DNA of 64,000 nt from Desulfuromonadales bacterium (GCA_016650295.1 JAENWA010000063.1:1-64000), one strand, 5' to 3'; counted from the first letter of the stretch, positions 49,650 to 59,685 are shown. A program made the numbers and translations. Notes: generated by a model from the letters alone, not told the origin.

Positions 49650-49721
49650 AACGAGCTTTCTTATAGCATGTTATCCAATAATGTCAATTCAGGATGATTC
49701 GGGGCAAAAGCCATAAACGCC

Positions 49722-49793
49722 ATCAAAAACGACAAAGGCCCCATGCCGTGAAGCATGAGGCCGAATTCAAGTCCCTTGGCGGTTTGTTATCGT
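49722..49793. repeat. direct repeat B flanking the hicAB region
   Basis: The second copy of the 48833-48904 repeat, in the same orientation, 889 bp apart. Immediately to the right, the minus strand encodes a short orphan tail (AERSHRKELENVVMLKAA then stop, 49801-49857) with no start, probably the end of a decayed gene. The remainder of 49858-49994 is empty. Confidence 0.8.
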
Positions 49794-49994
49794 CTTCATT
49801 ACGCCGCCTTCAGCATGACCACGTTTTCCAATTCCTTCCGGTGGCTTCGTTCGGCATGCTCATATCATTTCCTCGCTTAAAATTGACGTGTGTTTGTCGG
49901 CAAAAGATTTGATCACAAGCGGAAGTGTAGTGTGTGGCGTGACAGGGGTCAAACAGAAATTTATACCTGTAGAGAAGTTGGTTGTTCACGGCTC

Positions 49995-50040
49995 TTGACA
50001 GTCGTAATTCCTTACATTATCATAAAAACGTAAGGAATTA
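49995..50040 (+). promoter_or_regulatory. promoter and operator of the abrB/vapC pair
   Basis: TTGACA (49995-50000), a 17-bp spacer and TATCAT (50018-50023) form a strong sigma-70 promoter. A perfect 11-bp inverted repeat, TAATTCCTTAC / GTAAGGAATTA (50005-50015 and 50030-50040), overlaps the -10 region and is the likely operator for autoregulation by the antitoxin. Confidence 0.8.
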
Positions 50041-50054
50041 TGTTGGGAGGTCAC

Positions 50055-50288
50055 ATGAACTCAACCGTAACGGTAAAATATCAAACCACCATTCCAAAAG
50101 CTGTGCGGGAACAACTCGGCATTGCTATCAATGACTCCCTGGAGTGGATTGTCGAAAAGGGTAAGGTGTTTGTCCATCCCGTTCATAACAATTTTCTCAG
50201 TTATCGTGGAAGTGTGAAAACCGGAGTTGGGGATATTGCTGCCGACATCCAGTCGGCACGAGAGGACCGGATGGAGAAGTACCGGTGA
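50055..50288 (+). CDS. AbrB/SpoVT-type antitoxin
   Basis: A 77-residue protein with the AbrB fold (STVTVKYQTTIPKAVREQLG, then SLEWIVEKGKVFVHPV) and a C-terminal toxin-binding tail (DIAADIQSAREDRMEKYR). GGGAGG precedes Met at 50055; the track start adds five residues. It overlaps the PIN toxin by four bases and has a palindromic operator at its promoter. Confidence 0.87.
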   Translation: MNSTVTVKYQTTIPKAVREQLGIAINDSLEWIVEKGKVFVHPVHNNFLSYRGSVKTGVGDIAADIQSAREDRMEKYR

Positions 50289-50695
50289 AAAAATACATTA
50301 TTGACACCAATGCCCTTATTTCTTTTGTTACGGATAGAAACCCGTCCCAGCAGGAAATTGTTGCCCCACTTTTTGAAGCAGCTTCCCGCTTGAAGTGCAC
50401 CCTTGTATGTCATCAGTTCGTATTGACCGAATTTGTTTTTGTCATGGACAAAGTGTATGGAACGCCAAAAGAGAACATCAACGCCATGCTCCACGACTTT
50501 ATTACTATGCCGGGTGTTGAGGTTTACCAGCAAACTGACTTTAGTGCCGTGCTCTCCTTCTGGCCGTCCAAAATTTCGGATTTCGGCGATGCACTTATAG
50601 CCGCGACAGGAAAAACGATGAAGGGAGCCACCATAGTTACTTTTGATATAAAGTTTAAATCAGCTTTGAAAAAGCTCGGTCTAGACTCACTGTAA
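50285..50695 (+). CDS. PIN-domain ribonuclease toxin (VapC-like)
   Basis: A 136-residue PIN protein: KKYIIDTNALISFVTDRNPS at the N-terminus gives the first Asp, QFVLTEFVFVMDKVYG the Glu, and SDFGDALIAATGKTMKGATIV the later Asp residues. It starts with GTG in a GTGA overlap with the antitoxin stop. It would be an RNase toxin held by the AbrB-type partner. Confidence 0.9.
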   Translation: MKKYIIDTNALISFVTDRNPSQQEIVAPLFEAASRLKCTLVCHQFVLTEFVFVMDKVYGTPKENINAMLHDFITMPGVEVYQQTDFSAVLSFWPSKISDFGDALIAATGKTMKGATIVTFDIKFKSALKKLGLDSL

Positions 50696-50825
50696 CAGGC
50701 CGTAATGTCACTATTTCTGAAATGAATGCCGAATGCCATAGATAGCTCAGTACCCGTCCAGCTTCCTCAAGTTGTCAATTCTCAAGCCGTTTCCCGCCTC
50801 CTCAAAAAAATACTTCAGTTACCCC

Positions 50826-50890
50826 TTGATTTTTGAATGGTCGCTGTTTATATTCCGGTAGTGTTAGCACTCAGCAGATTCGAGTGCTAA
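50826..50890 (+). promoter_or_regulatory. groESL promoter with CIRCE operator
   Basis: TTGATT (50826-50831), 17 bp, TATATT (50849-50854), followed by a perfect CIRCE element TTAGCACTC-N9-GAGTGCTAA (50864-50890). CIRCE is bound by the HrcA repressor, so groESL is under HrcA heat-shock control. Confidence 0.95.
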
Positions 50891-50941
50891 AATTATCTCG
50901 ACTTTACAAAGAAGTCACTATACCGAAAGGAGAAAGAAAAC

Positions 50942-51229
50942 ATGAATTTGAGACCACTACAGGATCGCATCATCGTCAAGAGGGTCGAAGAAGAAACCAT
51001 GACCGCCGGAGGACTTTTCATCCCCGAAACCGCCAAAGAGAAACCGCAGCGCGGCCAGATCGTGGCTGTCGGCAATGGCAAGAAAACCGAAGACGGTAAA
51101 GTGCTGCCGCTGGATGTCAAGGTTGGCGACACCGTCCTGTTCGGCAAGTATTCCGGTACCGAAATCAAGGTTGACGGCGACGATTTTCTGATGATGAGAG
51201 AAGACGACATCCTGGCAGTTGTAGAATAG
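50942..51229 (+). CDS. groES: co-chaperonin GroES
   Basis: A 95-residue cytoplasmic chaperonin cap. [40 protein letters not shown] and [20 protein letters not shown] are the family's conserved blocks, including the mobile loop. GAAAGGAGA lies before the ATG. The gene is driven by the CIRCE promoter and is followed by groEL after a 172-bp gap filled by a palindromic repeat. Confidence 0.98.
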   Translation: MNLRPLQDRIIVKRVEEETMTAGGLFIPETAKEKPQRGQIVAVGNGKKTEDGKVLPLDVKVGDTVLFGKYSGTEIKVDGDDFLMMREDDILAVVE

Positions 51230-51352
51230 ATCGGCTTCGCCAAAGGTCCGTCTGCGGCGTTGCCTTCGTCGCGGAACGCTCGACGTACATCAAGTACGCC
51301 TCGCGCTCCGTTCCTCAGGCGCCTGGCATACGGAGCCTTTTGCTGTGCCGAT
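51230..51352. repeat. palindromic repeat between groES and groEL
   Basis: About 120 bp with imperfect inverted arms (TCGGCTTCGCCAAAGG... and ...CCTTTTGCTGTGCCGA) and an inner palindrome around cgacgtacatcaagtacgcc. It shares words with the 26700-26820 element. It lies in the groESL transcript, where it may act as an RNA structure. Confidence 0.8.
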
Positions 51353-51398
51353 AGAAATTGATAAAAAAATTATAAAAAAATCATACATGGAGGAATAA

Positions 51399-53057
<1,659 letters not shown>

Positions 53058-53069
53058 GCTGTTTACGCG

Positions 53070-53115
53070 CTTCGACTCCGCTCAGCGCACGATCGTTCCC
53101 TGAGCGGAGTCGAAG
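53070..53115. repeat. CTTCGACTCCGCTCAG palindromic repeat, copy 2
   Basis: CTTCGACTCCGCTCAG and CTGAGCGGAGTCGAAG flank a 14-bp centre. Read on the other strand, this copy matches copy 1 at 32584-32633 except for four bases in the loop. It lies 12 bases after the groEL stop. Confidence 0.95.
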
Positions 53116-53132
53116 GGAATTTACCCAGAAGG

Positions 53133-53168
53133 AAAAAGGCCGGATGCGAAAGCGTCCGGCCTTTTTTT
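53133..53168 (+). terminator. rho-independent terminator of groESL
   Basis: AAGGCCGGATGC-GAAA-GCGTCCGGCC is a near-perfect stem with a stable GAAA loop followed by TTTTTTT. Confidence 0.93.
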
Positions 53169-53228
53169 ATTGCCCGCTTGGCAGGCTGCGGGTATGATTC
53201 TGACAAAGCGAACGTACAGGAGGGTTTT

Positions 53229-53546
53229 ATGGAACTGATCGGAAATGCATTGACCATGAGCGAACTGGTCGCCTACAGCGAGGGGTCGGTTGTCAGCAAG
53301 ACGTTGATCGACAAGAAGGTTGGCACGGTGACCCTGTTTTCATTCGATGCCGGGCAGGGTTTGAGCGAGCACATAGTGCCGTATGACGCCTTTGTACAGA
53401 TAGTGGATGGTGAGGCGCAGGTTACGATACAGGGCGCACCGCATACCGTTGCCGCGGGACAGATGATCATCATGCCGGCCAATATTCCCCATGAAATGAA
53501 GGCGGTCAAACCCTTCAAAATGCTGCTGGTCATGATCAGGTCATGA
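53229..53546 (+). CDS. small cupin protein
   Basis: A 105-residue single-domain cupin: [20 protein letters not shown] is motif 1 and [16 protein letters not shown] is motif 2, with His and Glu metal ligands partly kept. AGGAGGG precedes the Met at 53229. Its stop overlaps the hemH start by ATGA, so the two are co-translated, but no link to heme is known. Such small cupins often bind a metal or sugar and their role is unclear. Confidence 0.85.
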   Translation: MELIGNALTMSELVAYSEGSVVSKTLIDKKVGTVTLFSFDAGQGLSEHIVPYDAFVQIVDGEAQVTIQGAPHTVAAGQMIIMPANIPHEMKAVKPFKMLLVMIRS

Positions 53547-54502
53547 GCATGCCGGAAAAAACAGCCATAGTTCTCCTGCAGATGGGCGGTCCGGATTCGC
53601 TGGAGGCCGTGGAGCCCTTTCTGTTTAACTTGTTCTCCGACCGGGATATCATCAAGATCGGGCCTGCCTTTCTGCAACCTTTTATTGCCCGGAGGATCGT
53701 CAAGAAACGAGCACCTAAAAGCGCCGCAAATTACCGGGATATCGGCGGCAGTTCTCCCTTGCTGAAGCTGACGCAAGAGCAGGCGGCCGCTCTTGAGAAG
53801 TCCCTGGGTGACGGGTATCGCTGCTTTGTGGCCATGCGTTACTGGAAGCCGTTTGCCACGGAAACGCTGGCAGCGGTGAAAACCGAGGGCATCAGCAGGA
53901 TCATAGCGCTTTCGCTGTATCCGCACTATTCCCGGGCCACATCCGGCTCCAGTTTCAATGATCTGAACAAAGCGCTGGCGGCTTCGAAGGCCCGTTTCGA
54001 GGTTGTCACAATCCGCCAGTTTTACGACCATCCGCTCTATATCCAGGCCCTGGCCGAAAAGATCGAGCAGGGGCTGGCCGGATTTCCCGACCGGTCCAAG
54101 GTGCAGCTGTTTTTCTCGGCCCACTCGCTGCCGCAATCGTTCATTACGGAGGGCGACCCCTACCTGGATCACATCCAGGCGACGGTCAGGCTCGTGATGG
54201 AGCATTTTGAGGGTGTCGCGCACCACCTGGCCTTCCAGTCGCGGGCCGGACCGGTCAAGTGGCTGGAACCCTCCACCGGCGACAAGCTGAAAGAGCTGGC
54301 CGGGCAGGGACATACAGAGGTGTTGATGGTGCCGCTTTCGTTTGTGTCCGATCATATCGAGACCCTGCATGAAATCGATATCGAATACCGTGAAGAGGCC
54401 CACAAGCTGGGCATCAGCGACTTCCGCAGGATGGAGTCGCTCAACAGTTCAGCGACTTTTATCAGCTGCCTGGCGGACCTGGTTCATAGCGCGGGGAAAT
54501 AG
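53543..54502 (+). CDS. hemH: ferrochelatase
   Basis: A 319-residue enzyme that inserts iron into a porphyrin, which fits the very large heme demand of this organism. [20 protein letters not shown] at the start, [16 protein letters not shown] with a conserved region, [19 protein letters not shown] with the active-site His, and [20 protein letters not shown] with the Glu are family signatures. Start ATGA overlaps the cupin gene. Confidence 0.96.
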   Translation: MSMPEKTAIVLLQMGGPDSLEAVEPFLFNLFSDRDIIKIGPAFLQPFIARRIVKKRAPKSAANYRDIGGSSPLLKLTQEQAAALEKSLGDGYRCFVAMRYWKPFATETLAAVKTEGISRIIALSLYPHYSRATSGSSFNDLNKALAASKARFEVVTIRQFYDHPLYIQALAEKIEQGLAGFPDRSKVQLFFSAHSLPQSFITEGDPYLDHIQATVRLVMEHFEGVAHHLAFQSRAGPVKWLEPSTGDKLKELAGQGHTEVLMVPLSFVSDHIETLHEIDIEYREEAHKLGISDFRRMESLNSSATFISCLADLVHSAGK

Positions 54503-54568
54503 CACCGATTTAACAAAACTTCACACGTTACATACAGACAACACTCATTCCCGAGGAGGAAGTTTTTT

Positions 54569-55009
54569 ATGAAAAAGATTTTTGCAGCAGTAACAGCACT
54601 CGCCCTGGCTCTGGCCATTGGTGGCACAGCCCTGGCCCAGTGTCGCAAGGATGGCGGCTGCGGCGATTGCAACCAGGGTGCCCAGCTCAATCAGGCCGCT
54701 CCCGGCGGCACGGGTGCCGCTGACTCTGATCCGACACGCCAGTTCATGCGGAACACCCTGGACCTGCGTCAGGAGATGATGAACAAGCGTTTCGAGCTTC
54801 AGCGGGAGAATCTCAAGGGCACTCCCGATGCAAACAGGATCGCCGCACTCAAGGCAGACGTCAGTGTGATTCAGTCCAGGATCAACGAGATCCGGGTACA
54901 GAGCGGTCTCCCCGAAACCGGCAAACGTGACGGCGAGTGTTTCAAACCGGACGGCGGCTGTAACAAGCCGGGTGGCGACTGTAACGGAAAACCCTGTTGG
55001 CAGAAGTAG
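54569..55009 (+). CDS. periplasmic ZraP/Spy-like protein with Cys-rich ends
   Basis: A 146-residue exported protein. The signal peptide (KKIFAAVTALALALAIGGTALA) is followed by a Cys-rich stretch (QCRKDGGCGDCNQG), a helical ZraP/CpxP-like core (LDLRQEMMNKRFELQRENLK, then ALKADVSVIQSRINEIRVQS) and a Cys-rich tail (CFKPDGGCNKPGGDCNGKPCW). Such proteins bind metal or act as periplasmic chaperones. GAGGAGG lies before the ATG. It stands alone. Confidence 0.75.
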   Translation: MKKIFAAVTALALALAIGGTALAQCRKDGGCGDCNQGAQLNQAAPGGTGAADSDPTRQFMRNTLDLRQEMMNKRFELQRENLKGTPDANRIAALKADVSVIQSRINEIRVQSGLPETGKRDGECFKPDGGCNKPGGDCNGKPCWQK

Positions 55010-55225
55010 CAGAATCCATTGAAGAGAAACGCTCATTCCGATTGTTTCCGTAAGCAGTTTTCGAGCATGAATCCGCTCGAAACGCAGGCAAGATGCCTAC
55101 ACGTCGCTATGATCTTACTAGTTACTCAAAGCGTTGCCTTTGGACCGTTTTTGGCATATAAAATCACGTCTCCCGTTGCCTGACGAATGTTTCGGGACAA
55201 TACCAACCCTATGAAGGAGCTCTGT

Positions 55226-55800
55226 ATGTTCAGAAAAATTGTATCTGTAATTGCGCTGTTGTGCCTGTCTGCCGGAATCGCCTGCGCCGAAGGCAGGAAG
55301 AACCCGGTGGTGGAGATGGAAACCAGTCTGGGAAATATCAAGATCGAACTGTTCGAGAAGGAAGCGCCGGTCAGCGTCAAGAACTTACTGGAATACGTCA
55401 AAAGCGGTTATTATGCGGGAACGGTCTTTCATCGGGTCATCCCGGTTTCATGGCCCAGGGGGGCGGCTTGACCGCCAGCCTGCAGCCCAAGCCCGGAAAT
55501 CTTCCTGCGATCAAGAATGAAGCCGACAACGGCCTCAAGAATGATCGCGGTACGGTTGCCATGGCCCGTACCGGCGATCCGAACAGCGCCACATCGCAGT
55601 TCTTTGTCAATGTCGTCAACAACGCAATGCTCAACCGTCCCAATCCGGACGGATTCGGCTATGCTGTTTTCGGCAAGGTTGTCGGGGGAATGGATGTGGT
55701 GGACAAGATCGTAAATACACCACAGTCGAAAAAAAATTCGGTATTTCAGAATGTTCCGTCTGAAACAGTGGTTATCAAGTCGGTTAAACTGCTGAAATAA
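55226..55800 (+). pseudogene. exported cyclophilin-type peptidyl-prolyl isomerase, frameshifted
   Basis: Two track ORFs join into one cyclophilin. The first frame has a signal peptide ([19 protein letters not shown]) and [20 protein letters not shown] ... GTVFHRVIP; the second goes on [13 protein letters not shown] ... [18 protein letters not shown] ... [10 protein letters not shown] to the end. Normal proteins read [13 protein letters not shown], so one G is missing near 55441-55446 (cccggtttc for cccgggtttc). It may be a real mutation, a sequencing error or, less likely, programmed slippage. The start has AAGGAG upstream. Confidence 0.85.
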
Positions 55801-55818
55801 GAGTTATAGGGGGGTGGC

Positions 55819-56130
55819 ATGGGGGCAACCGAAAAACTGGTTCTCTGGACGCATGAGCAGAAATGTTGGAAGGCGGTGGACTCGCTGGCAAAAAACGGCT
55901 TTGGCGCCATGTACTGCGCCACTCCGCAGGATGCCGTTGTCCGTGTTAAAAATTGGGCCACGCCCCCCAATGCCCGTCGTCTGAACTTCAAAACACCCTG
56001 TGCCGTCACCGGCTTTTGCAGCGACTGCAATTCACCCGACCGCCTCTGCCGGGTAACGACCATCATAGACCGCCAGCCGCGCATGACGGATATGCGGGTG
56101 CTGGTGGTCAATGCCGATCTCGGCTTCTGA
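55819..56130 (+). CDS. internally deleted LUD-domain (LutC/YkgG-like) protein
   Basis: A 103-residue protein. Residues 1-45 resemble the N-terminus of LUD proteins (W-x-x-EQKxxKAVDSLAKNGFGAMYCATPQDA). Residues 48-103 (NARRLNFKTPCAVTGFCSDC, then SPDRLCRVTTII) are the C-terminal conserved part of YkgG/LutC proteins. The roughly 100 residues of the central domain are absent, and the two parts join in frame. It may be a decayed gene or a minimal form. It lies seven bases before comF. Confidence 0.7.
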   Translation: MGATEKLVLWTHEQKCWKAVDSLAKNGFGAMYCATPQDAVVRVKNWATPPNARRLNFKTPCAVTGFCSDCNSPDRLCRVTTIIDRQPRMTDMRVLVVNADLGF

Positions 56131-56136
56131 CCGGGT

Positions 56137-56862
56137 ATGCTGAAAGCCTTTCTGGCAGCGGCCCTGGATGTTGTTTTTCCCCCGCTCTGCCATGTCTGCC
56201 GCGCATGTATCCCGGATGCCGGTGAACTTCATATCTGTCCCGCCTGCCTGGAGCGGATGCCGCCGATCAGGGCACCTCTGTGCGTGATCTGCGGCATTCC
56301 GTTCATCGGCGCCGGTGATAGCCACACCTGCGGCAGCTGCTGCACAACCCATCCCCGCTTTGACTCGGCGCGGGCGGCCCTTGGCTATGAGGGGGCCGCC
56401 CGTGATCTGATCCACGCCTTCAAGTACCGCAACAAGACCCATCTGCGCCGGCCCTTGGGACTCCTGATGATTCGGGGGCTTTCGGAATTCATTCTCGCCG
56501 GACGCCACGATCTGATCATGCCGGTCCCGCTGCACCGCAAAAAACTGTCCAGCCGCGGTTTCAATCAGGCGCTTCTGCTGAGCGAAATACTTTCCCACCA
56601 GCTTCAGATCGCTCTGGATCGTCATAATCTGCGTCGTATCCGCTGGACGGAACCGCAGGTGAACCTGGCGGCAGCGGATCGGAAAGCGAATGTCAAAGGC
56701 GCCTTTGCGATCCATGAACCGGCCCTGGTGCGAGGTCACCGGGTCTTGCTGGTGGACGATGTCCTCACGACCGGCAGCACGGTGGAGGAGTGTGCCGGGA
56801 CAGTTAAAGGTGCCGGCGCAGCCGGTGTGACGGTCATCACCGTTGCCAGGGCGCTTGTTTAA
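56137..56862 (+). CDS. comF: ComF-family phosphoribosyltransferase-like protein
   Basis: A 241-residue protein. The N-terminal zinc finger uses LCHVCRACIPDAGELHICPACL and a second set at CVICGIPF ... CGSCC. The C-terminal half is a phosphoribosyltransferase fold with the PRPP motif RVLLVDDVLTTGSTVEECA. ComF proteins act in DNA uptake and branch migration; in many bacteria their exact role is not known. It follows the LUD gene closely. Confidence 0.9.
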   Translation: MLKAFLAAALDVVFPPLCHVCRACIPDAGELHICPACLERMPPIRAPLCVICGIPFIGAGDSHTCGSCCTTHPRFDSARAALGYEGAARDLIHAFKYRNKTHLRRPLGLLMIRGLSEFILAGRHDLIMPVPLHRKKLSSRGFNQALLLSEILSHQLQIALDRHNLRRIRWTEPQVNLAAADRKANVKGAFAIHEPALVRGHRVLLVDDVLTTGSTVEECAGTVKGAGAAGVTVITVARALV

Positions 56863-56921
56863 TAAATCTCGCCAGTTTCTGCTTTCTTGTGTGGAACTGT
56901 CGTGCTCCAACCTGTTTTTTG

Positions 56922-56950
56922 TTGACAGTACCGGTGTGATACAGTAATCA
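56922..56950 (+). promoter_or_regulatory. candidate promoter of the Rrf2 gene
   Basis: TTGACA (56922-56927), a 17-bp spacer and TAATCA (56945-56950) lie 35 bases before the Rrf2 start. A good -35, a weaker -10. Confidence 0.45.
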
Positions 56951-56984
56951 TCCTGATGAGCATAAATGATGTACCGGAGGCAAC

Positions 56985-57461
56985 ATGCGTCTCTCGACAA
57001 AAAGCCGTTACGGGCTGAGAGCCCTGTTTGACATCGCCTATAACTGCGGTGACAAACCGGCACAGATTCAGGATATTTCACGTCGGCAACAGATTTCCCC
57101 CCGCTATCTGGAACAGATCTTCCAGAACCTCAAACGTGCCGGCATCCTCAAGAGCAAGCGTGGCCCCCAGGGAGGCTACTGTCTGGCGAAAAAAGCCGAT
57201 GAAATCACGGTGCTGGAGGTTCTCAACGCAACCGAACAGGATGTGCTGCTGGTTGACTGTGCCGGTGCATCGGGAAAAGTACGCAAGCGTAAGACGGAGT
57301 GTCCGTTTGAAGGGAACTGCGTTACCCAGTCGGTCTGGGAAGAGGCCAGTACGATGCTGAACACGCTGTTCGGAGGCATGACGCTCCAGACTCTCTGTCA
57401 GCGTGGGCATGATTTGGGAATCAAGAAGGAGATGGACCCCCGGATCATGTACTATATCTAA
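56985..57461 (+). CDS. Rrf2-family transcriptional regulator
   Basis: A 158-residue winged-helix regulator. MRLSTKSRYGLRALFDIAYN and SPRYLEQIFQNLKRAGILKS with KRGPQGGYCLAKK are diagnostic of Rrf2/IscR/CymR proteins. Three Cys (VDCAG ... TECPFEGNC) lie in the loop that holds an Fe-S cluster in IscR/NsrR/RsrR, but their spacing is not identical. It may sense iron-sulfur status, nitric oxide or cysteine. It stands alone. Confidence 0.9.
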   Translation: MRLSTKSRYGLRALFDIAYNCGDKPAQIQDISRRQQISPRYLEQIFQNLKRAGILKSKRGPQGGYCLAKKADEITVLEVLNATEQDVLLVDCAGASGKVRKRKTECPFEGNCVTQSVWEEASTMLNTLFGGMTLQTLCQRGHDLGIKKEMDPRIMYYI

Positions 57462-57490
57462 ATTGTTTCTGTAAATACCTGCCACTGAAT

Positions 57491-57514
57491 TCGGCGCCCA
57501 TCGTGGCGCCTTAT
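57491..57514 (+). terminator. weak terminator-like hairpin after the Rrf2 gene
   Basis: GGCGCC on each side of a short loop, followed by TTATTTATTTG. Short stem, so the call is weak. Confidence 0.35.
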
Positions 57515-57561
57515 TTATTTGTCAGCTGAGTTTGAGCCGTCTTTCAGAACATTTCAAACAC

Positions 57562-57594
57562 AAAAAATGGCCGCCCTCGGAACGAGAGCAGCCA
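57562..57594 (-). terminator. rho-independent terminator downstream of the GNAT gene
   Basis: On the minus strand TGGCTGCTCTCG and CGAGGGCGGCCA pair around a small loop, followed by TTTTTTG. It lies about 57 bases after the acetyltransferase stop. Confidence 0.75.
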
Positions 57595-57650
57595 CATTGA
57601 TTGCTTTGTATGCTGGACGAAAATCCTGTAACCAGTTTCGGCCCTTGCCG

Positions 57651-58100
57651 TTACAGGTCAAGTATCATGGCATTTTCATCGCAATCCGGGAATTTCGCAC
57701 ACTTGATGCAGTCGCCCCAGACCTTGTGCGGCAGCTCCGATTTGTCAACCAGGAGGAAGCCGTGCTTGCCGAAGAAATCTGGCTTGTAGGTCAGGCAGAA
57801 GATGCGCCTGAGGCCGATCTGGCGGGCTTCGGCGATACAGGCCTGCACCAGTTGGCTGCCGATCCCCTTGCGGCCGGCATCCTCGACCACGGCAACGGAA
57901 CGCACCTCGGCCAGGTCATCCCAGACGATATGCAGTGCTGCGGCTCCCAGAAGCTTCCCGTCTTCCTCGAACACAAAAAAATCACGCAGGGATTCGTATA
58001 TCTCCGAAAGCGAGCGGGAGAGCATGTCGCCCCGGTTGGCAAACGTCAGCAAAAGTTTCTGGATCTCCTTGACATCACCGATCTGTGCCTTGCGGATCAT
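57651..58100 (-). CDS. GNAT N-acetyltransferase, ArgA-like short form
   Basis: A 149-residue cytoplasmic acetyltransferase. The acetyl-CoA motif is VAVVEDAGRKGIGSQLVQAC. The C-terminal FGKHGFLLVDKSELPHKVWG and DCIKCAKFPDCDENAMILDL match short stand-alone N-acetylglutamate synthase-type proteins, which start arginine synthesis in some bacteria. The Cys residues there are conserved in that group. Its own terminator follows. Confidence 0.75.
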   Translation of the reverse strand: MIRKAQIGDVKEIQKLLLTFANRGDMLSRSLSEIYESLRDFFVFEEDGKLLGAAALHIVWDDLAEVRSVAVVEDAGRKGIGSQLVQACIAEARQIGLRRIFCLTYKPDFFGKHGFLLVDKSELPHKVWGDCIKCAKFPDCDENAMILDL

Positions 58101-58179
58101 GGTTGTTCCTTCCTCGCCCTGCCAAGCAGGATAAGTGCGTTAACGAAATAATTTCTGCACGAAACCGCAGGAACTGTTT

Positions 58180-58671
58180 CTAACTTACTAATATTCCGAC
58201 CGAAACCTGGACCGGCTTCAGCACCCGGATCAGCTCACCCGGCGTCATGCTGACCAGGTAGCCCCGTTTGCCGCCATTGATGTAAATTCTTTCAAGCGTA
58301 GAAATACCTTCTTCCATGTAGACCGGCATCTGTCGTCGTGTTCCGAAGGGTGACGTGCCGCCGACCTGATAACCGCTGTGCCGCTGGGCAGTATCCGGTG
58401 AACAGGGGCTGACCTGCTTGACACCCATGATCCGCGCCAGCTCTTTGGTTGAAACCTGCATATCGCCATGCATCAGGACGACCAGCGGGTTTTTGCGCTC
58501 ATCCTCCATCACCAGGGTCTTGATCACGCAGTGCTCGTCAACACCCAGCTCGCGGGCCGAGACGGCTGTTCCGCCTTTCTCTTCGTAGCTGTAGGGGTGA
58601 TCGCCGAAGTCAACTTTTTCTGCCCGCAACAGGCGAACCGCAGGCGTGACGGGTGTTTTTTCCCTGCCCAT
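58180..58671 (-). CDS. ybaK: Cys-tRNA(Pro)/Cys-tRNA(Cys) deacylase YbaK
   Basis: A 163-residue cytoplasmic editing enzyme that hydrolyses mischarged tRNA. TPAVRLLRAEKVDFGDHPYS, KTLVMEDERKNPLVVLMHGD, and YQVGGTSPFGTRRQMPVYME are the conserved YbaK/EbsC blocks. The start sits directly against the hypE stop, so it is probably translated together with hypE. Confidence 0.93.
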   Translation of the reverse strand: MGREKTPVTPAVRLLRAEKVDFGDHPYSYEEKGGTAVSARELGVDEHCVIKTLVMEDERKNPLVVLMHGDMQVSTKELARIMGVKQVSPCSPDTAQRHSGYQVGGTSPFGTRRQMPVYMEEGISTLERIYINGGKRGYLVSMTPGELIRVLKPVQVSVGILVS

Positions 58672-59685
58672 CTAGCAGATCCTCGGCAGCTGTTCCCCGG
58701 CCAGCATCTCCACCGCCCGCAGGCCGCCAACGCTGGTTCGCATGCGCACCCGGCCGGCGTCGCCCTCGGATACGAAGCCGATAATGGCGGCTTTGGCCCC
58801 CAGGGGATGCTGCCTGATACGGGCAAGTACCCGTTCGGCCGCTTCCGGCGCCACGAAGGCCAGCAGTTTGCCTTCGTTGGCCACGAAGAGTGGGTCGAGC
58901 CCGAGGATGGAGCAGACGCCGCGCACCGGCAGGCTGACCGGCAGTGCCTTCTCGTCCAGGGTGATTGATACGGCTGACTGCTGGGCGATCTCCTTGATGG
59001 TGGTGGCGACACCGCCGCGGGTCGGGTCACGCAGGACATGCAGGTCGTTACCGGCCTCGGCCAGTATCTCGGATACAAGCCCGTTCAGGGCGGCCGAATC
59101 GCTCTGCAGGCTCGCATCGACAGTCAGCCCTTCGCGGGCGGCCATGACGGCGATGCCGTGGTCGCCGACCGTGCCGTTGATGATGACGGCATCCCCCGGT
59201 CGGGCATTGGCGCCGTGGATGGTGATGTTGTGTTCAATAACACCGATGCCCGAGGTGGTGATGAAGATCTTGTCGGCCTTGCCGCGGGGGACGACCTTGG
59301 TATCGCCGGTGACTATCCGTACACCTGCCTCGTCGGCGGCCTGCCGCATGTCGATGAGAATGCGCTCCAGATCGCCCCTGCTGAAGCCCTCCTCCATGAT
59401 CAGGGCGACACTGAGCCAGAGCGGCCGGGCCCCCATCATGGACAGGTCATTGACCGTGCCGTGTACCGCCAGTCGGCCGATGGTCCCGCCCGGGAAAAAG
59501 AGCGGATCAACCACGAAAGAGTCGGTGGTGTAGGCCAGGCGACCGGAGACCGGCTCCAGCAGGGCCGCATCATTCTGGGTAGCCGGAGTTTCACCGCTCA
59601 GGGTGGGTATGATCAGCTCGTCCAGCAGTTGGTGGGAAAGGCGTCCGCCGCTGCCGTGGCCGAGGAGAATGAGGTCGTTGTTCAC
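58672..59685 (-). CDS. hypE: hydrogenase maturation protein HypE
   Basis: A 337-residue cytoplasmic protein that forms the thiocyanate used by HypF/HypE to make the CN ligands of [NiFe] hydrogenase. LLGHGSGGRLSHQLLDELII at the start, RPLWLSVALIMEEGFSRGDL in the middle and the C-terminal PRIC motif, whose Cys receives the carbamoyl group, are all present. No other hyp genes are in the window, so it is separate from any hypABCDF cluster or they lie elsewhere. Confidence 0.96.
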   Translation of the reverse strand: MNNDLILLGHGSGGRLSHQLLDELIIPTLSGETPATQNDAALLEPVSGRLAYTTDSFVVDPLFFPGGTIGRLAVHGTVNDLSMMGARPLWLSVALIMEEGFSRGDLERILIDMRQAADEAGVRIVTGDTKVVPRGKADKIFITTSGIGVIEHNITIHGANARPGDAVIINGTVGDHGIAVMAAREGLTVDASLQSDSAALNGLVSEILAEAGNDLHVLRDPTRGGVATTIKEIAQQSAVSITLDEKALPVSLPVRGVCSILGLDPLFVANEGKLLAFVAPEAAERVLARIRQHPLGAKAAIIGFVSEGDAGRVRMRTSVGGLRAVEMLAGEQLPRIC

